DNA of 64,000 bases. Origin: Natronosalvus caseinilyticus (GTDB lineage: Archaea > Halobacteriota > Halobacteria > Halobacteriales > Natrialbaceae). Below are positions 52,518 through 61,367 of the stretch, piece by piece (position 1 is the first letter of the stretch; the number at the start of each line of letters is the position of its first letter). Where the stretch lies: positions 1,054,001 to 1,118,000 of the forward strand of contig NZ_CP071596.1 in NCBI RefSeq assembly GCF_017357105.1, read 5' to 3'. The notes under the pieces are model-generated. The model was given only the letters and a program-made list of their open reading frames with translations, did no database searches and was not told the DNA's origin. The position numbers and the translations under genes are program-made.

Positions 52518-54252
52518 CGACGGCTACCCCCTCGGTGACGGGCGCGTCGGCCCGCTTCATGATCGAGCGCAGCTGTCCGTTGTCGACCCGGCGACACCAC
52601 TCGTAGAACCGCTCGCCGTCGGCCCGGCCCTCGGCATAGGCCTCGAACAGCCGCTCGAGGGCGGGGATGACGGCGTCGGCGGGGACCGCGTTCTCGACCC
52701 AGTCGAGGAACTCGTTGTCGGACCCGAGCGAGCCGCCGAGGCCGAAGTCCATGCCCTCGACGATGTCGTCAGCGTCTCGCGGGTTTTGCCCGCTCGAATC
52801 GTCCGCGGAGCGAGGCTCCGCGCTCTCACCGTCGGTATCGACCTGGACGGTCTCGCCGCGGAAACCGATGTCCGCGATCTGAGGCTGGGCGCACGACGCG
52901 GAACAGCCCGACATGTGCATCCGGACGACCTCGAGGTCCTCGGGCGTGTCGATGCGCTCGTCGAGTTCGCGGGCCCAGCGCCTGACGCGCTTTTTCGTCT
53001 CGATGATGCCGTAGTTGCAGAACTCCGAACCGGTGCAGCCGACGGCGCCGCGCGAGAACGGGCCGGGGTTGGGCTGGTAGTCCTGGGCGAACGGCTCCGC
53101 GAGCAGGTCCTCGACGTTCTCCGACGGAACGTGGGTGATGAGGAAGTTCTGGTCGGTCGCCAGCCGGATCGAGGCATCCTCGGTGCCGTAGGTCCTGGCC
53201 GCGCGGGCCGCCTCGGCGAACTCGTCACCGCCCATTCGTCCTGCGATTACGTTGAAGCCGACGTAGGTCAGGCCTTCCTGTTTCTGGTCGTGGACGCCGA
53301 CGTGGTCGCCGGCATACCCCTCGGTGAGGTCGACGCCCCTGGTAGGCAAGTCGACGGTGCAGCGGTCGCGGATCGCCGCCTCGAACGTCTCGGGGCCGAG
53401 TTGCTCGACGAGGTAGCGCATCCGGCAGACGCCGCGGTTGTTTCGGTCGCCGAGTTCCTTGAACGTCTGGGCGACCGCCCGGCAGAACTCGACGGCGTCT
53501 TCCGGCGGGACGAACACGTCGAGGTTCGAGGCCATCCGCGGACCGTCCGAGAGGCCGCCGCCGACGCGGACGTGGAAGCCGTAGTACGCCTGTCCGTCGC
53601 GTTCCTTGCGTGCGGGAACCAGTCCGAGGTCGTTGATCTGGGACTGGGCGCAGTCGTGTGTACACCCCGTAATCGTCATCTTGAACTTGCGGGGGAGGTT
53701 CGCGTACTCGCGGTTGCCGGTGAAGTACTCGGAGACGGCGTCGACGACCGGCTGGGCGTCGAAGCACTCGTGATCGTCGAGCCCCGCGGCGGGACAGCCG
53801 AGTACGTTCCGCGCGCCGTCACCGCACCCCTGGATCGTCGTCAGCCCGACCTCGTCGTAGCGCTCCCAGATGGCGGGGACATCTTCGACCTCCACCCAGT
53901 GCTTCTGGACATCCTGGCGAGTCGTGATGTCGAGGTAGGCGTCACCCCAGAGGTCGTTCTGGTTCTCGCCCCCGTACTCCTCGGGCGCGGTGGCGTACTC
54001 CTCGACGACCTCGCCGATCACCTCGGCCTGATCGGGCGTAAGGTAGCCGCCGGGAACCTTCGTCCGCATCATGAAGTAACCGTCCTGGACGCCGTGGCTG
54101 TACATGCCGGCCCACTTGAGCCGTTCCCACTCGCCGCCGCCAGCGCGTTCTTCGATCTCGTCGAAGGATAGCCCCTCTTCGGCGTACCGCCTGACGTCCT
54201 CGATCACGTCTAACGGGTGTTTCTCCTGTTTCCACTCCTCGACCGCGTTCAT
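52510..54252 (-). CDS. Siroheme-dependent nitrite/sulfite reductase
   Basis: 580 residues from ATG 54252 (MNAVEEWKQEKHPLDVIEDV). Two related halves are each preceded by a ferredoxin-like domain with Arg-rich loops. Cluster ligands are C406 and C412 (CTGSEFC) and C450 and C454 (CSASC), exactly the C-x5-C/C-x3-C spacing of 4Fe-4S/siroheme reductases. ARNVLGCPAAGLDD and the ITGCTHDCAQSQINDLGLVP segment mark the first half. An insert rich in Asp, Ser and Gln (about residues 470-495) is unusual. Whether the substrate is nitrite or sulfite cannot be decided; haloarchaeal relatives are usually called NirA-type. Confidence 0.92.
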   Translation of the reverse strand: MNAVEEWKQEKHPLDVIEDVRRYAEEGLSFDEIEERAGGGEWERLKWAGMYSHGVQDGYFMMRTKVPGGYLTPDQAEVIGEVVEEYATAPEEYGGENQNDLWGDAYLDITTRQDVQKHWVEVEDVPAIWERYDEVGLTTIQGCGDGARNVLGCPAAGLDDHECFDAQPVVDAVSEYFTGNREYANLPRKFKMTITGCTHDCAQSQINDLGLVPARKERDGQAYYGFHVRVGGGLSDGPRMASNLDVFVPPEDAVEFCRAVAQTFKELGDRNNRGVCRMRYLVEQLGPETFEAAIRDRCTVDLPTRGVDLTEGYAGDHVGVHDQKQEGLTYVGFNVIAGRMGGDEFAEAARAARTYGTEDASIRLATDQNFLITHVPSENVEDLLAEPFAQDYQPNPGPFSRGAVGCTGSEFCNYGIIETKKRVRRWARELDERIDTPEDLEVVRMHMSGCSASCAQPQIADIGFRGETVQVDTDGESAEPRSADDSSGQNPRDADDIVEGMDFGLGGSLGSDNEFLDWVENAVPADAVIPALERLFEAYAEGRADGERFYEWCRRVDNGQLRSIMKRADAPVTEGVAVDD

Positions 54253-54712
54253 CGTGTCGTCCTCCGGTTCTGGTGCGGGGGATCGTCTGTACCGTGCATG
54301 GTGATTCACTGCCGCGAGTTGCGTGCGAATGTCTTACAGAGTCCCGTTCAATGCCTCTTGGTATCACGGTTAACGCTGCTCCCGCTGCGCGAAACGGTCT
54401 GTTCTTGCCGGTACCCGTGACGCGTCCGCGAGTGAGGCCACTGGCACGTGGTACTCCTCTCCGGCCCATTGTCCACCCCGCCGGGCCCGACCCGACACGC
54501 CCGACCGGTGTTCCCGCTGCTCGCCGCGAGCGCTCGAACGGGCACGCTATCGGTCCTGGTGGGCGACCAGGTACTCGTCGTTCGTCACGATGCGGTGGAA
54601 ATTGCCGGTTTTGGTCAGCGGTGGCGACGACTGGGCCCGGCCGCGCGTTCGTTCGGTCGACAACGTCGGCAAGCGCTCGACTCCGTTCTCGAGCCGAGAC
54701 CATCTCGGCCGA
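54253..54712. other. Gap of 460 bases, no confident gene
   Basis: This GC-rich stretch lies upstream of the reductase and downstream of the site-2 protease, both on the minus strand. No frame has a good start and protein-like composition. One minus-strand frame ends TGNFHRIVTNDEYLVAHQDR-stop at about 54555 and might be a small or degraded gene, but it has only a TTG start and no recognisable family. The reductase promoter is likely within 54260-54300. Confidence 0.4.
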
Positions 54713-56536
54713 TCACCCTGCCAACAGCTGCGGCCCGAACAGCATGAACAGGAAGCTCACGAGCATCGTGATGCCGACGAGCGTCGTCACGACCCGGACC
54801 ATCCCGCGGGTCGCCTCGAGCGGAAGTCGCGAGAGGACCGACTCCGTGCTCGTCCGGAGGATGTGGCCGCCGTCGAGCGGGAACGCCGGAATGCAGTTGA
54901 AGAAGCCGAGCTGGACGTTGATCCAGCCGGTCCAGAACAGCGCGTTAGCGAGGGCGAACACGGTCCAGTCGCCCAGCCCGGCGAGCAGCCCCTGGGCCTG
55001 GTAGAAGTTCTCGATGCCGCCGGCGAAGCCGGCGAAGTTGTACGGCAGGAGGCCGACGACGGAGACGATCGGCAAGAAGAGCACGAACGCGACCTTTCCG
55101 AGGAAGCTCTCGGTGATGTGGCCGTAACTGCCCTGAGCGTCGCCGCCGAGAATCGCCAGGTACTCCTCGACCGGGTACAGCTCGAGGCCGGCGTCGCTCA
55201 CCTGGATGCCCGAGATGCCGCCGACGCTGAAGAAGCCGACGGTCCCGCCCTCGGTGAGTTGGCTGCGCTCGCCGAGGGTGACGTCGTAGCTGACGCGCTC
55301 GCCGTCGAGGTAGCCCGCGACGGTCACCTCGTTGCCGGGATCGGTGTCGCCGAGCAGGGACTCGAGGTCGGCGTACGACTGCGTACGCTCGCCATCGAAC
55401 TCGGTGATGACGAATCGCTCGCCGGCGGGTGCCCCCGCCTCGGTGAGCGGCCCGTCGTCGGCGACCTGGACGACGCTCCCGATGGGGACGGCCTCGAGCG
55501 TCCGTTCCTCGCCGTCGCGCTGGATCGTCAGGTCGACGACCTCGCTGTCGCCAACGGCCTCGAGGAATCCAGCCTCGGTGACGACCGGCTCGCCGTCGAC
55601 GGCCAGGATGAGGTCCCCGGGTTCGATGTCGATCGGCGAGTCCTCGAGCGCGGCGGTCACCGGCAGGGACTGGTCCATCTCCTCGGTCCGGTCGCCGTTG
55701 AGTTCGACGGTGACGGTGCCGCTCCCCGCGGCCTCGAGCGTCTCCGAGAGGTCGTCGTTGGACTCGACCGGTTGTCCCTCGACGGCGGTGATGCGGTCGT
55801 TGGGCTGGATGCCCGCGGCTTCGGCGGGCGAACCGGGGGCGACGCCGCCGACGGCAGCGCCCGGGGCGGTGCCGATCGATCCGACGACGGGGCCGAAGAG
55901 CAGGGCGAACGCGAGGATCGTCACCGCGAAGTTGAACGTGACGCCCGCGGCGAACATTCGCGTTTGCGCCCCGCGGGAGGCCGCTCGACTGCTCTCCTGG
56001 TCGGGTTCGACGAACGCGCCGATCGGCAGGACGGCGAGCATGGCGACGCCCATCGAGTCGATGTCGATGTCCTCGACGCGACAGAGCAGGCCGTGGCCGC
56101 CCTCGTGGACGACCAGGCCGACCAGGAGGCCGATGACGATGCCCGGAGTAGCCGACAGCGGCAGGAACTCGTTGACGCCCGGGATCACGAGGACGTTCGA
56201 GGGTTGCTGGACGCTCGAGGGCTGGGGGGAGTTCGCGGCGGCGAACGCGGCGGTGAGCAAGAAGACGAACATCGCGCCCATGACGACGATGGCGATGCCG
56301 ACGCCGAAATTCGCCCAGGCGCGCCAGAGCCGCTTTGGCCCGGCGAGCCAGTCGAGGAAGGCGCGCCCGCGTTTCGTGTGGATCGTCAGGATCGGCCCCT
56401 GGGTCTTGACGTAGTTGGGGAGGAGACCGCGCTGGCGGAGGGCGATGACGGCGAGCCAGTAGGCGGCGATCCCGGCGAGAATCCACGTGAGAGTGTCCGA
56501 GATGGGGAGGAACGCGACGACCGTGGAAGGCTGCAT
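54713..56536 (-). CDS. Site-2 protease family membrane protein with PDZ domains
   Basis: 607 residues from ATG 56536. M50-type intramembrane metalloprotease with the metal motif HEGGH at 144-148 (first half of a membrane helix) and the second motif FPLDGGHIL near 552-556 in the last part. Between them lie three PDZ-like repeats: GSPAEAAGIQPNDRITAVEG, the ILAVDGEPV unit, and one around GAPAGERFVITEFDGERTQ. About seven membrane spans. Members cleave membrane-bound regulators; the partner here is unknown. The frame extends to 56617 without hydrophobic character and is not used. Confidence 0.92.
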   Translation of the reverse strand: MQPSTVVAFLPISDTLTWILAGIAAYWLAVIALRQRGLLPNYVKTQGPILTIHTKRGRAFLDWLAGPKRLWRAWANFGVGIAIVVMGAMFVFLLTAAFAAANSPQPSSVQQPSNVLVIPGVNEFLPLSATPGIVIGLLVGLVVHEGGHGLLCRVEDIDIDSMGVAMLAVLPIGAFVEPDQESSRAASRGAQTRMFAAGVTFNFAVTILAFALLFGPVVGSIGTAPGAAVGGVAPGSPAEAAGIQPNDRITAVEGQPVESNDDLSETLEAAGSGTVTVELNGDRTEEMDQSLPVTAALEDSPIDIEPGDLILAVDGEPVVTEAGFLEAVGDSEVVDLTIQRDGEERTLEAVPIGSVVQVADDGPLTEAGAPAGERFVITEFDGERTQSYADLESLLGDTDPGNEVTVAGYLDGERVSYDVTLGERSQLTEGGTVGFFSVGGISGIQVSDAGLELYPVEEYLAILGGDAQGSYGHITESFLGKVAFVLFLPIVSVVGLLPYNFAGFAGGIENFYQAQGLLAGLGDWTVFALANALFWTGWINVQLGFFNCIPAFPLDGGHILRTSTESVLSRLPLEATRGMVRVVTTLVGITMLVSFLFMLFGPQLLAG

Positions 56537-56759
56537 TGGTACGTTGTGGGAGCGGCGTAGCCAAAGGCGTTTTGTCTGGAACCGTGGCGGAGCGTGTTCA
56601 CCTCGAGGGGCAGTCACGAGTGCGTGCCCACGAGCGGCCGGTAGGGGTAGCCGTCACGCCATCGACGGATCGAAACCGGCCTGGACGGCTTTTGAATACC
56701 GGTCTCCTGATGGCGTGCCAATCTGTGTGGGTAGCTTCTGATTCTCGGGGAAGATTCTT

Positions 56760-56778
56760 GTAAATACCTATCGTACGA
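56760..56778 (+). promoter_or_regulatory. Promoter and palindromic operator of vapBC
   Basis: GTAAATAC (56760-56767) is placed as a TATA box, and the perfect 8-bp palindrome TCGTACGA (56771-56778) lies between it and ATG 56785. VapB-type antitoxins usually repress their own operon at such sites. Confidence 0.4.
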
Positions 56779-56784
56779 CCGTAT

Positions 56785-57015
56785 ATGACCGACGCGACGC
56801 TGGACGATCGCGGCCGTTTGACGCTCCCAAAGGCGATCCGAGAGCGATACGGTGACCACTATCACGTCGTCCAGCTCCACGACGGAATCAAGTTGATACC
56901 GATCGAGGACGATCCCCTCGAGGCGCTTCGAGACGAATTTGCGGACGTCGAGAAAACGGCTAGCGAACTCCGTGAGGAGGCACGCGAAGCGGCGCTAGAA
57001 GAGGCTGGACGCTGA
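56785..57015 (+). CDS. vapB: AbrB/MazE-like antitoxin VapB
   Basis: 76 residues. The swapped-hairpin beta domain occupies residues 1-45: ATLDDRGRLTLPKAIRERYG is the canonical AbrB motif. The C-terminal helix, DPLEALRDEFADVEKTASEL and onward, would bind and block the toxin. Its stop is immediately followed by the ATG of vapC. A TATA-like box and the palindrome TCGTACGA lie within 25 bases upstream. Confidence 0.9.
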   Translation: MTDATLDDRGRLTLPKAIRERYGDHYHVVQLHDGIKLIPIEDDPLEALRDEFADVEKTASELREEAREAALEEAGR

Positions 57016-57390
57016 ATGTACGCGGAAACGGATTTTCTCTTCGCGCTCATCAAGGACGACGACTGGCTTGGAGATGCGGCCGAGACGGTGTATCGCGACC
57101 ATCGAGACGACTTGTGGACCTCGCAGTTTACGCTCATCGAACTGCTCCTCGTCGCCTATCGCGAGGGTCGAGATTCGGAACGCGTCGTGACGAACGCCGC
57201 GAGACTCGTCGATGTCCACGGCGACGTGGACACCGTCGTCGCAGCAGCAACGTACGTGGAAGATCACGGCTTCACACCGTTCGATACACTTCACCTCGTC
57301 GAGTCCGGGGACGATACTATCGTCTCCAGTGACGGGGCGTACGAAGGGGTCAGCTCCCGTCTCGATCTGACCGCGATAGACGAGGAGTAG
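57016..57390 (+). CDS. vapC: PIN-domain toxin VapC
   Basis: 124 residues, a complete PIN domain. The predicted metal-binding acids are Asp6 (MYAETDF), Glu42 (LIELLL), Asp90 (TPFDTLH) and Asp106 (SSDGAYE), so the nuclease site looks intact. VapC toxins cleave RNA, often tRNA or rRNA loops; the target here is unknown. It directly abuts vapB and is convergent with lysS (17 bases between stops). Confidence 0.92.
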   Translation: MYAETDFLFALIKDDDWLGDAAETVYRDHRDDLWTSQFTLIELLLVAYREGRDSERVVTNAARLVDVHGDVDTVVAAATYVEDHGFTPFDTLHLVESGDDTIVSSDGAYEGVSSRLDLTAIDEE

Positions 57391-57407
57391 GTGCAGCCGA
57401 CTGGAGA

Positions 57408-59192
57408 CTATCGCTCCCGTCGAAGCCGATCCACGACGAACGCTCGATCCACCTTCGCGAGGAACGGACCGAGCTTCGGGCCCTGTTCCTCGTCGAAGAA
57501 GAGGCGGTAGCCAGCCGAAAAGAAGTCGCCGACGCCGACGTCGTGACGTTTCGCGGTCTCGTAGATTTCGCCCTGGATCTCGTCGGGGCCGTGGCCTTCC
57601 TCGATGAAGTCGGCCAGTTCCTCGAGCGCCGCCTCCGTCGCCGCGTCGAAGTCGTGGTCCGGGACCGCCTCGCGCTTGAGTTCGTAGTCGAACTCGTTTT
57701 CGGTGCGCCGGGCCCAGTTCCGGGCGCGCTCGACGCGGGCGAGGGCGTCCTCGACGGCCCACTCGGGGGCGTCGTCGGGGATGTGCCCTTCGCGTCGGGC
57801 GATCTCCTCGCGCAGGTCGGGATCCTCGGTCATGCCGAGGACGGCGGCGAAGGTGTAGGGGAGGCGGATGCGCTCCGCTCGGGCCTCGAGTTCGTTGGCG
57901 CTGGTTGCGTCGCCATCGTCACCGTCGCCGGTAACGCTGCCGACCACCAGCGGATAGACTCGCTCGGCGAACGCCCGCTCGTCCTCGCTGGCGTCGACTT
58001 CGCCGAAGTAGATCGCCTCGAAGCGGTCGAACTCGTCGACGAGCAGGTCGAGGCGTTCGACGCTGAAGTCCCGGGCCTTCGCCGGGTCCTTCGCGAAGAA
58101 GTACCGTAGCACCTCGGACTCGAGCACCTCGAGGACGTCCGAAACCAGAATCACGTTCCCCTGCGAGGACGAGAAGGGCTCGCCGTCGAGGGTGAACCAC
58201 TCGTAGACCATCGGGACCGGCGGTTCGATCTCGAAGAAATTCCGGGCGATGTCCTCGCCGCTGGGCCAGGAGCCCTCGGCGTGGTCCTTCCCGAAGGGCT
58301 CGAAGTCGACGCCCAGGACCTGCCACTGGCCGGGCCACTCGAAGCGCCAGGGCATCTTGCCCTCGCGGAACGTGGCGGTTCCCTCGTGGCCACAGCCCGA
58401 AATCGTCCGGTCGCCGGCTTCCATGTCGGTGCACTCGTAGTCGACGGTGCCGGCCTCGAGATCGACGCCGGTGACGGTTTCGGTCACCTTGCCGCACTCG
58501 CTGCAAATGGGGTTGAACGGGACGTAGTCACCGTCGCTGTCGACCTTGTCCTGGTACTGTGAGAGTACTTCGGCCGCGCGGTCGCGGTTCTCGAGGACGT
58601 ACGCGACGACGTCGTCGAACGTGCCCTCGAGGTAGAGGTCGGTCGTCGAGACGAGGTCGATGGGCACCTCGAGGGCGTCGGCGCTGTCCTGAATGATGGT
58701 CGAGAAGTGGTCGCCGTAGGAGTCACAGCAGCCGAACGGATCCGGGATGTCGGTGTAGGGTGCCCCCAGATTCCGCCCGAGTGCGCCCGCGTCGACGTCC
58801 CCGAGGTCGACGAGGTTCCCCTCGAGGTCACAGAGCGTGCGCGGGAGTTTTCTGAGGGGGTCGCGGTCGTCGCTGGTGAACACCTGGCGGACCTCGTGGC
58901 CGCGCTCGCGGAGGACCTCGGCGACGTAGTAGCCGCGCATGATCTCGTTCATGTTGCCGAGGTGAGGGACGCCGGAGGGGGAGATGCCGCCCTTGATGAC
59001 GATCGGCTCCTCGGGGTCTCGAGCCTCGATGCGATCCGCCACCTCGTCGGCCCAGAATGCGTGATACTCGTCGCCGCCTTCTTCGGGCTCGCGCTGGAGC
59101 GTGTACGGACTCTCCGTCTCCGTCTCACTCGCCGGGGAGCCATCGGCCCCGCCGGAGTCGCCGTCGCTCGAGGCCGTCTTCTCAGTGCTCAT
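57408..59192 (-). CDS. lysS: Lysyl-tRNA synthetase, class I
   Basis: 594 residues. Archaeal class I LysRS (not the bacterial/eukaryal class II enzyme). HIGH-type motif HLGN at 77-80 in SPSGVPHLGNMNE and KMSKS-type SSSQGN near 341. Zinc-type cysteines: CSECGKVTETVTG, YECTDMEAG and CGHEG. A 35-residue Ser/Asp/Glu-rich extension precedes the core. Its ATG overlaps the stop of pyrH by 11 bases, so the two form an operon. Confidence 0.95.
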   Translation of the reverse strand: MSTEKTASSDGDSGGADGSPASETETESPYTLQREPEEGGDEYHAFWADEVADRIEARDPEEPIVIKGGISPSGVPHLGNMNEIMRGYYVAEVLRERGHEVRQVFTSDDRDPLRKLPRTLCDLEGNLVDLGDVDAGALGRNLGAPYTDIPDPFGCCDSYGDHFSTIIQDSADALEVPIDLVSTTDLYLEGTFDDVVAYVLENRDRAAEVLSQYQDKVDSDGDYVPFNPICSECGKVTETVTGVDLEAGTVDYECTDMEAGDRTISGCGHEGTATFREGKMPWRFEWPGQWQVLGVDFEPFGKDHAEGSWPSGEDIARNFFEIEPPVPMVYEWFTLDGEPFSSSQGNVILVSDVLEVLESEVLRYFFAKDPAKARDFSVERLDLLVDEFDRFEAIYFGEVDASEDERAFAERVYPLVVGSVTGDGDDGDATSANELEARAERIRLPYTFAAVLGMTEDPDLREEIARREGHIPDDAPEWAVEDALARVERARNWARRTENEFDYELKREAVPDHDFDAATEAALEELADFIEEGHGPDEIQGEIYETAKRHDVGVGDFFSAGYRLFFDEEQGPKLGPFLAKVDRAFVVDRLRRER

Positions 59193-59913
59193 CGGTCTCG
59201 CCCGCCCAGTAGGTCGGTTCCTCGCCCGCTCTCTCCGGGATAACGTCCGTCCCGTCGTGGTCGCCGTAGCGAACGGCCCGGGCGATTCGATCGGGGTCCG
59301 TCCCGTCGAGGACGATGGTTCGCATGCCCGAGCGCTGGATGATTTTGGCGGCGAGCAGGTCGACGGGCGCCGAGGAACCGGCGTTCATCTCGAGGCCGGC
59401 GATGACGTCTACCAGCTCCGTGGCCGACAGTTCACCGTACTTCGTCGCCCCGTCGTTCTCGTTCGGGTCGTCGGAGTAGACGCCGGGGACGCTCGTGGCG
59501 TAGACGAGTAGGTCGGCGTCGACGTACTCCGCGAGAGCGGCGCCGACGGCGTCGGTCGTCTGGGCCGGAGCGACCCCGCCCATCACGCAGACCTCTCCGC
59601 GCCGAAGGGCGTCGCCGGCGGTTTCGTAGTCTCGAGCCGGCGCCGTCACGGCATCTTCGCCGAGCGCGGCGATGAGCAGGCGCGCGTTGAGCCGGGTGAC
59701 GTCGATACCCAGCTGGTCGAGTTCGATTTCGTTAGCACCCAAATCTCGGGCGGCGCTGATATACTCGCGAGCGACGCCGCCACCCCCGACGACGGCCCCG
59801 ACTCGACACCCGTCCGCGACGAGGTCTTCGACGACGGCGGCGTGTGCCTGCACCCGATCCGCGCCGGGCTCGGGCACGAGCACGCTCCCGCCGATTGAGA
59901 CGACCACTTTCAT
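59182..59913 (-). CDS. pyrH: UMP kinase (uridylate kinase), archaeal type
   Basis: 243 residues from ATG 59913. Amino-acid-kinase fold: MKVVVSIGGSVLVPEPGADR, VGGGGVAREYISAARDLGAN, and C-terminal DLLAAKIIQRSGMRTIVLDG. Phosphorylates UMP to UDP in pyrimidine nucleotide synthesis. The upstream extension to 60006 crosses the divergent promoter of the MoaE gene. First gene of the pyrH-lysS pair. Confidence 0.95.
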   Translation of the reverse strand: MKVVVSIGGSVLVPEPGADRVQAHAAVVEDLVADGCRVGAVVGGGGVAREYISAARDLGANEIELDQLGIDVTRLNARLLIAALGEDAVTAPARDYETAGDALRRGEVCVMGGVAPAQTTDAVGAALAEYVDADLLVYATSVPGVYSDDPNENDGATKYGELSATELVDVIAGLEMNAGSSAPVDLLAAKIIQRSGMRTIVLDGTDPDRIARAVRYGDHDGTDVIPERAGEEPTYWAGETDEH

Positions 59914-60020
59914 ACTACCGCGGTCTAACCGGGTTGCCATCTTAAGGGTTGTCAACCCCGTTCGGCGACCGCTCCGCGCGCGGACGACAGCTACAAAACG
60001 CTCCACGCCGAGTATCGAGT

Positions 60021-60854
60021 ATGCACGTCCTCGGCATCATCGGCGACGAGCCCGCCGACGTCCTCGAGCGAACGGCCGACCTGGCCGTGGACAGGCTCTC
60101 GCAGGCGGGCCGAGTCGGCGTCGTCCGCTACGACGCGACGATCGCGGACGGACTGGCGGACGCCCACGGTTCGGGACTCACTCCCGGCGGCGACGTCACC
60201 TACGCCCTCGGCGCCGACGGCGACTGGACGGCCACGGGAACCGGTCTCTCGGTGACCGACGCCCTCGACACGCTGGCAACCGACTGCGCGTTCGCGGTCG
60301 TCGTCGGCCTCGAGATCCCCGGCCACCCGTCGGTCGTGGTCGGCAGCGACGCCGCGATCGCTCGTTCGCCGGTTCTCGCGACCGTCGACGCACCCGGCAA
60401 CCTCGATCTCACGTCCCTCGTCGCGGAACTCGAGGTCCACGAGCCCTACGAGACGCTCGAGTCCCTCGTCGATCGCCTCAGGGATCGTCCGGCAGCGGAC
60501 CGAGCGGGAGCGATCGCGACGTTCACCGGGCGCGTCCGCGCGAAAGACACGCCGGACGACGAGCGGACGGAGTACCTCGAGTTCGAGACCTACGAGGGAG
60601 TCGCCGAGCAGCGCATGGCGACGATCCAGGCGGAACTCGAGGCGCGCGAGGGCGTCTTCGGTGTCGAGTTACACCACCGGACGGGCGTCGTCCGCGACGG
60701 CGAGGACATCGTGTACGTCGTCGTCCTCGCCGGCCACCGCGAGGAGGCGTTTCGGACGGTCGAAGACGGGATCAATCGGCTCAAAGACGAGGTGCCCCTG
60801 TTCAAGAAGGAAGTGACGGTCGAGGACGAATTCTGGGTTCACGAACGCTCGTGA
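60021..60854 (+). CDS. moaE: Molybdopterin synthase catalytic subunit MoaE with MobB-like N-terminus
   Basis: 277 residues. The N-terminal 125 residues (MHVLGIIGDEPADVLERTAD and the AVVVGLEIPGHPSVVVGSDA strand) resemble MobB, but the usual P-loop is replaced by GDEPADV, so nucleotide binding is doubtful. Residues about 140-277 are MoaE: AIATFTGRVR, LEFETYEGVAEQRM and the catalytic lysine region VPLFKKEVT. It converts precursor Z to molybdopterin with MoaD, which is not here. ATG 60021 follows an AT-poor promoter gap shared with pyrH. Confidence 0.9.
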   Translation: MHVLGIIGDEPADVLERTADLAVDRLSQAGRVGVVRYDATIADGLADAHGSGLTPGGDVTYALGADGDWTATGTGLSVTDALDTLATDCAFAVVVGLEIPGHPSVVVGSDAAIARSPVLATVDAPGNLDLTSLVAELEVHEPYETLESLVDRLRDRPAADRAGAIATFTGRVRAKDTPDDERTEYLEFETYEGVAEQRMATIQAELEAREGVFGVELHHRTGVVRDGEDIVYVVVLAGHREEAFRTVEDGINRLKDEVPLFKKEVTVEDEFWVHERS

Positions 60855-60928
60855 GTGCCTCAAAGTGACATTGAAACACCATTTTTGCGACCGTTCATGG
60901 CCCTCGATGAGAATCAATCAATAATACG

Positions 60929-60953
60929 TTAGAAGCTGTTTTAAAACGTCTAA
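60929..60953. promoter_or_regulatory. Nested inverted repeat upstream of the DUF7123 gene
   Basis: GTTTTAAAAC (60938-60947) is a perfect palindrome enclosed by TTAGA (60929-60933) and TCTAA (60949-60953). It lies in an AT-rich 236-base gap, about 140 bases before ATG 61091, and may be an operator or enhancer-type site. Confidence 0.35.
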
Positions 60954-61053
60954 TCGGATCTGGTGGCGTCTTTAACGGTTCGTAAAACACGGATAAAACG
61001 ACGATTACCCCTCGTTTTCCTGAAGCGATTTGAAACGGTTCTAAGTAACTGAC

Positions 61054-61061
61054 CTTTATAA
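61054..61061 (+). promoter_or_regulatory. TATA box of the DUF7123 gene
   Basis: CTTTATAA, 30-37 bases before ATG 61091. Confidence 0.6.
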
Positions 61062-61090
61062 CAGTATCCGGTCTGTAGAGGGAGTTGTCG

Positions 61091-61330
61091 ATGAGCACGA
61101 CAGCCCAACCCTCCACCGACCGCAAAGAACTCCGCCTGAAGCAGTACCTGCGCGACCGTGCCGCAGACGGCGAGATGTACTTCAAAGGGAAGTTCATCGC
61201 CGACGATGTCGGCCTCTCCCCCAAGGAAATCGGCGCGCTGATGGTCAAGCTCTCCGACTCGGCGACCGACCTCGAGATCGAGAAGTGGTCGTACACGAGT
61301 GCGACGACCTGGCGCGTCGCCCCCGCCTGA
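61091..61330 (+). CDS. DUF7123 family small protein
   Basis: 79 residues from ATG 61091; a TTG at 61085 would add two residues. The middle segment YFKGKFIADDVGLSPKEIGA and the C-terminus WSYTSATTWRV match the haloarchaeal DUF7123 family. The fold looks like a winged helix (KFIADDVGLSPKEIGALMVK), so a DNA-binding role is plausible. The AT-rich upstream region with a palindrome suggests regulation. A hairpin-rich stretch follows its stop. Confidence 0.85.
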   Translation: MSTTAQPSTDRKELRLKQYLRDRAADGEMYFKGKFIADDVGLSPKEIGALMVKLSDSATDLEIEKWSYTSATTWRVAPA

Positions 61331-61367
61331 TCACGTCGTGCCATTGACGCCCTGAACGGCCCCGACG

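Noticed and set aside
50778-54171. Long plus-strand frames opposite the FrhB-like and reductase genes
   Set aside because: Both minus-strand genes have all expected cysteine ligands; the plus-strand frames are Val/Asp/Arg-rich shadows.
54448-54747. 99-codon plus-strand frame upstream of the reductase
   Set aside because: Runs into the site-2 protease in antisense and has unbalanced composition without conserved features.
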